Assembly (NCBI RefSeq): GCF_019334305.1 | Contig: NZ_JAHWGH010000008.1 | Location: 124,001-188,000 of the forward strand | From: Rossellomorea orangium | GTDB lineage: Bacteria; Bacillota; Bacilli; Bacillales; Bacillaceae_B | Length of the DNA: 64,000 nucleotides | Direction of reading: 5' to 3' | The notes under the pieces: generated by a model | Told to the model about the DNA's origin: nothing | Databases searched by the model: none | The model's input: only the letters and a program-made list of their open reading frames with translations | Made by a program: the position numbers and the translations under genes | Shown: positions 63,896-64,000 of the stretch, in pieces | Layout: each line of letters opens with the position of its first letter | Position numbering within the stretch: the first letter of the stretch is position 1

Positions 63896-64000
63896 ATGAA
63901 TTCGTTTGAATCTGTATTTCAGTCCAACTTTAAAAGCGGGGCATACTCATTTTATTCTCATTTGAGAGAAACGGAACCAGTATTCGCTGCTTGGGAAGGT
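63896..64000 (+). CDS. Cytochrome P450, N-terminal fragment (cut by window end)
   Basis: Only 35 codons are visible: MNSFESVFQSNFKSGAYSFY then SHLRETEPVFAAWEG. The pattern (A/P)Y-S-F-Y-x-x-LR-x-x-x-P-(V/I) is typical of the N-terminus of soluble bacterial P450s such as BioI. AAAGGGGGT precedes ATGs at 63893 and 63896. The heme-binding cysteine lies outside the window, so the call rests on this fragment only. Confidence 0.6.
   Translation, partial: MNSFESVFQSNFKSGAYSFYSHLRETEPVFAAWEG

Overview
The window is an ordinary chromosomal segment of a spore-forming, low-GC member of the Bacillaceae. Many genes fall in the order I remember from Bacillus subtilis: yusV-yusU, yusN, fadM, yuzL, fadN-fadA-fadE, yusI-gcvH-yusG-yusF-yusE, yusD-metNPQ, yurZ, sufCDSUB, yunF-yunE-yunD-yunC, yunB, lytH-lipA-yutC-yutD, yutE-yutF, yutG-yutH, yutI-yuzD. 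Spore genes are numerous (a gerA/B/C-type operon, CotF proteins, H-type and gamma-like SASPs, lytH, yunB, yutC, yutH). The content would suit Rossellomorea or a related marine Bacillus, but that is a guess. I saw no rRNA, tRNA, prophage, transposase or CRISPR array.

Layout. 1-5.2 kb: end of a DEAD-box helicase, an acyl-CoA synthetase, a DDAH-like amidinohydrolase and a secreted alkaline phosphatase with a possible Pho box. 5.2-5.8 kb: a 522-bp non-coding repeat. 5.8-9.5 kb: two small spore proteins, a 50-aa unknown, a lipase-like hydrolase, a thioredoxin and a Gfo/Idh/MocA dehydrogenase. 9.5-13.2 kb: germinant-receptor operon. 13.4-18.5 kb: siderophore importer with two Fur boxes, an FhuF-like reductase and yusU. 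18.6-23.7 kb: coat proteins, proline dehydrogenase, an acetyltransferase, a K+/H+ antiporter and yuzL. 24.1-29.7 kb: beta-oxidation operon fadNAE behind a perfect FadR operator. 29.7-33.1 kb: an SDR/ArsR pair with a long palindromic operator, then yusI to yusE. 33.1-33.6 kb: second copy of the 520-bp repeat. 33.8-37.1 kb: yusD and the metNPQ operon with an S-box (SAM) riboswitch. 37.2-43.6 kb: yurZ, a small ORF and the SUF Fe-S operon. 43.7-49.5 kb: yun genes, an iteron-like ATTGCGTCA array and an HD-GYP phosphodiesterase. 49.6-53.4 kb: an NhaC-family carrier under a lysine riboswitch (probable lysine importer) and an NSS transporter with its 35-aa small subunit. 53.4-64 kb: lytH, lipA, yut genes, an XRE regulator convergent with a cryptic Sda-like ORF, a 2-hydroxyacid dehydrogenase, yutI, yuzD and the start of a cytochrome P450.

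Most of the window is recognisable housekeeping, transport and sporulation DNA. I did not find a clearly new multi-gene system. The best leads are non-coding or very small. First, two copies of a structured ~522-bp element share imperfect terminal inverted repeats and 8-bp flanking duplications. Second, a 40-codon Sda-like checkpoint ORF has a good ribosome-binding site but an ATC where the start codon should be. Third, there is a six-copy ATTGCGT array at strict 20/21-bp spacing. Fourth, a recurring GGGACGGACC hairpin arm is found at transcription ends.
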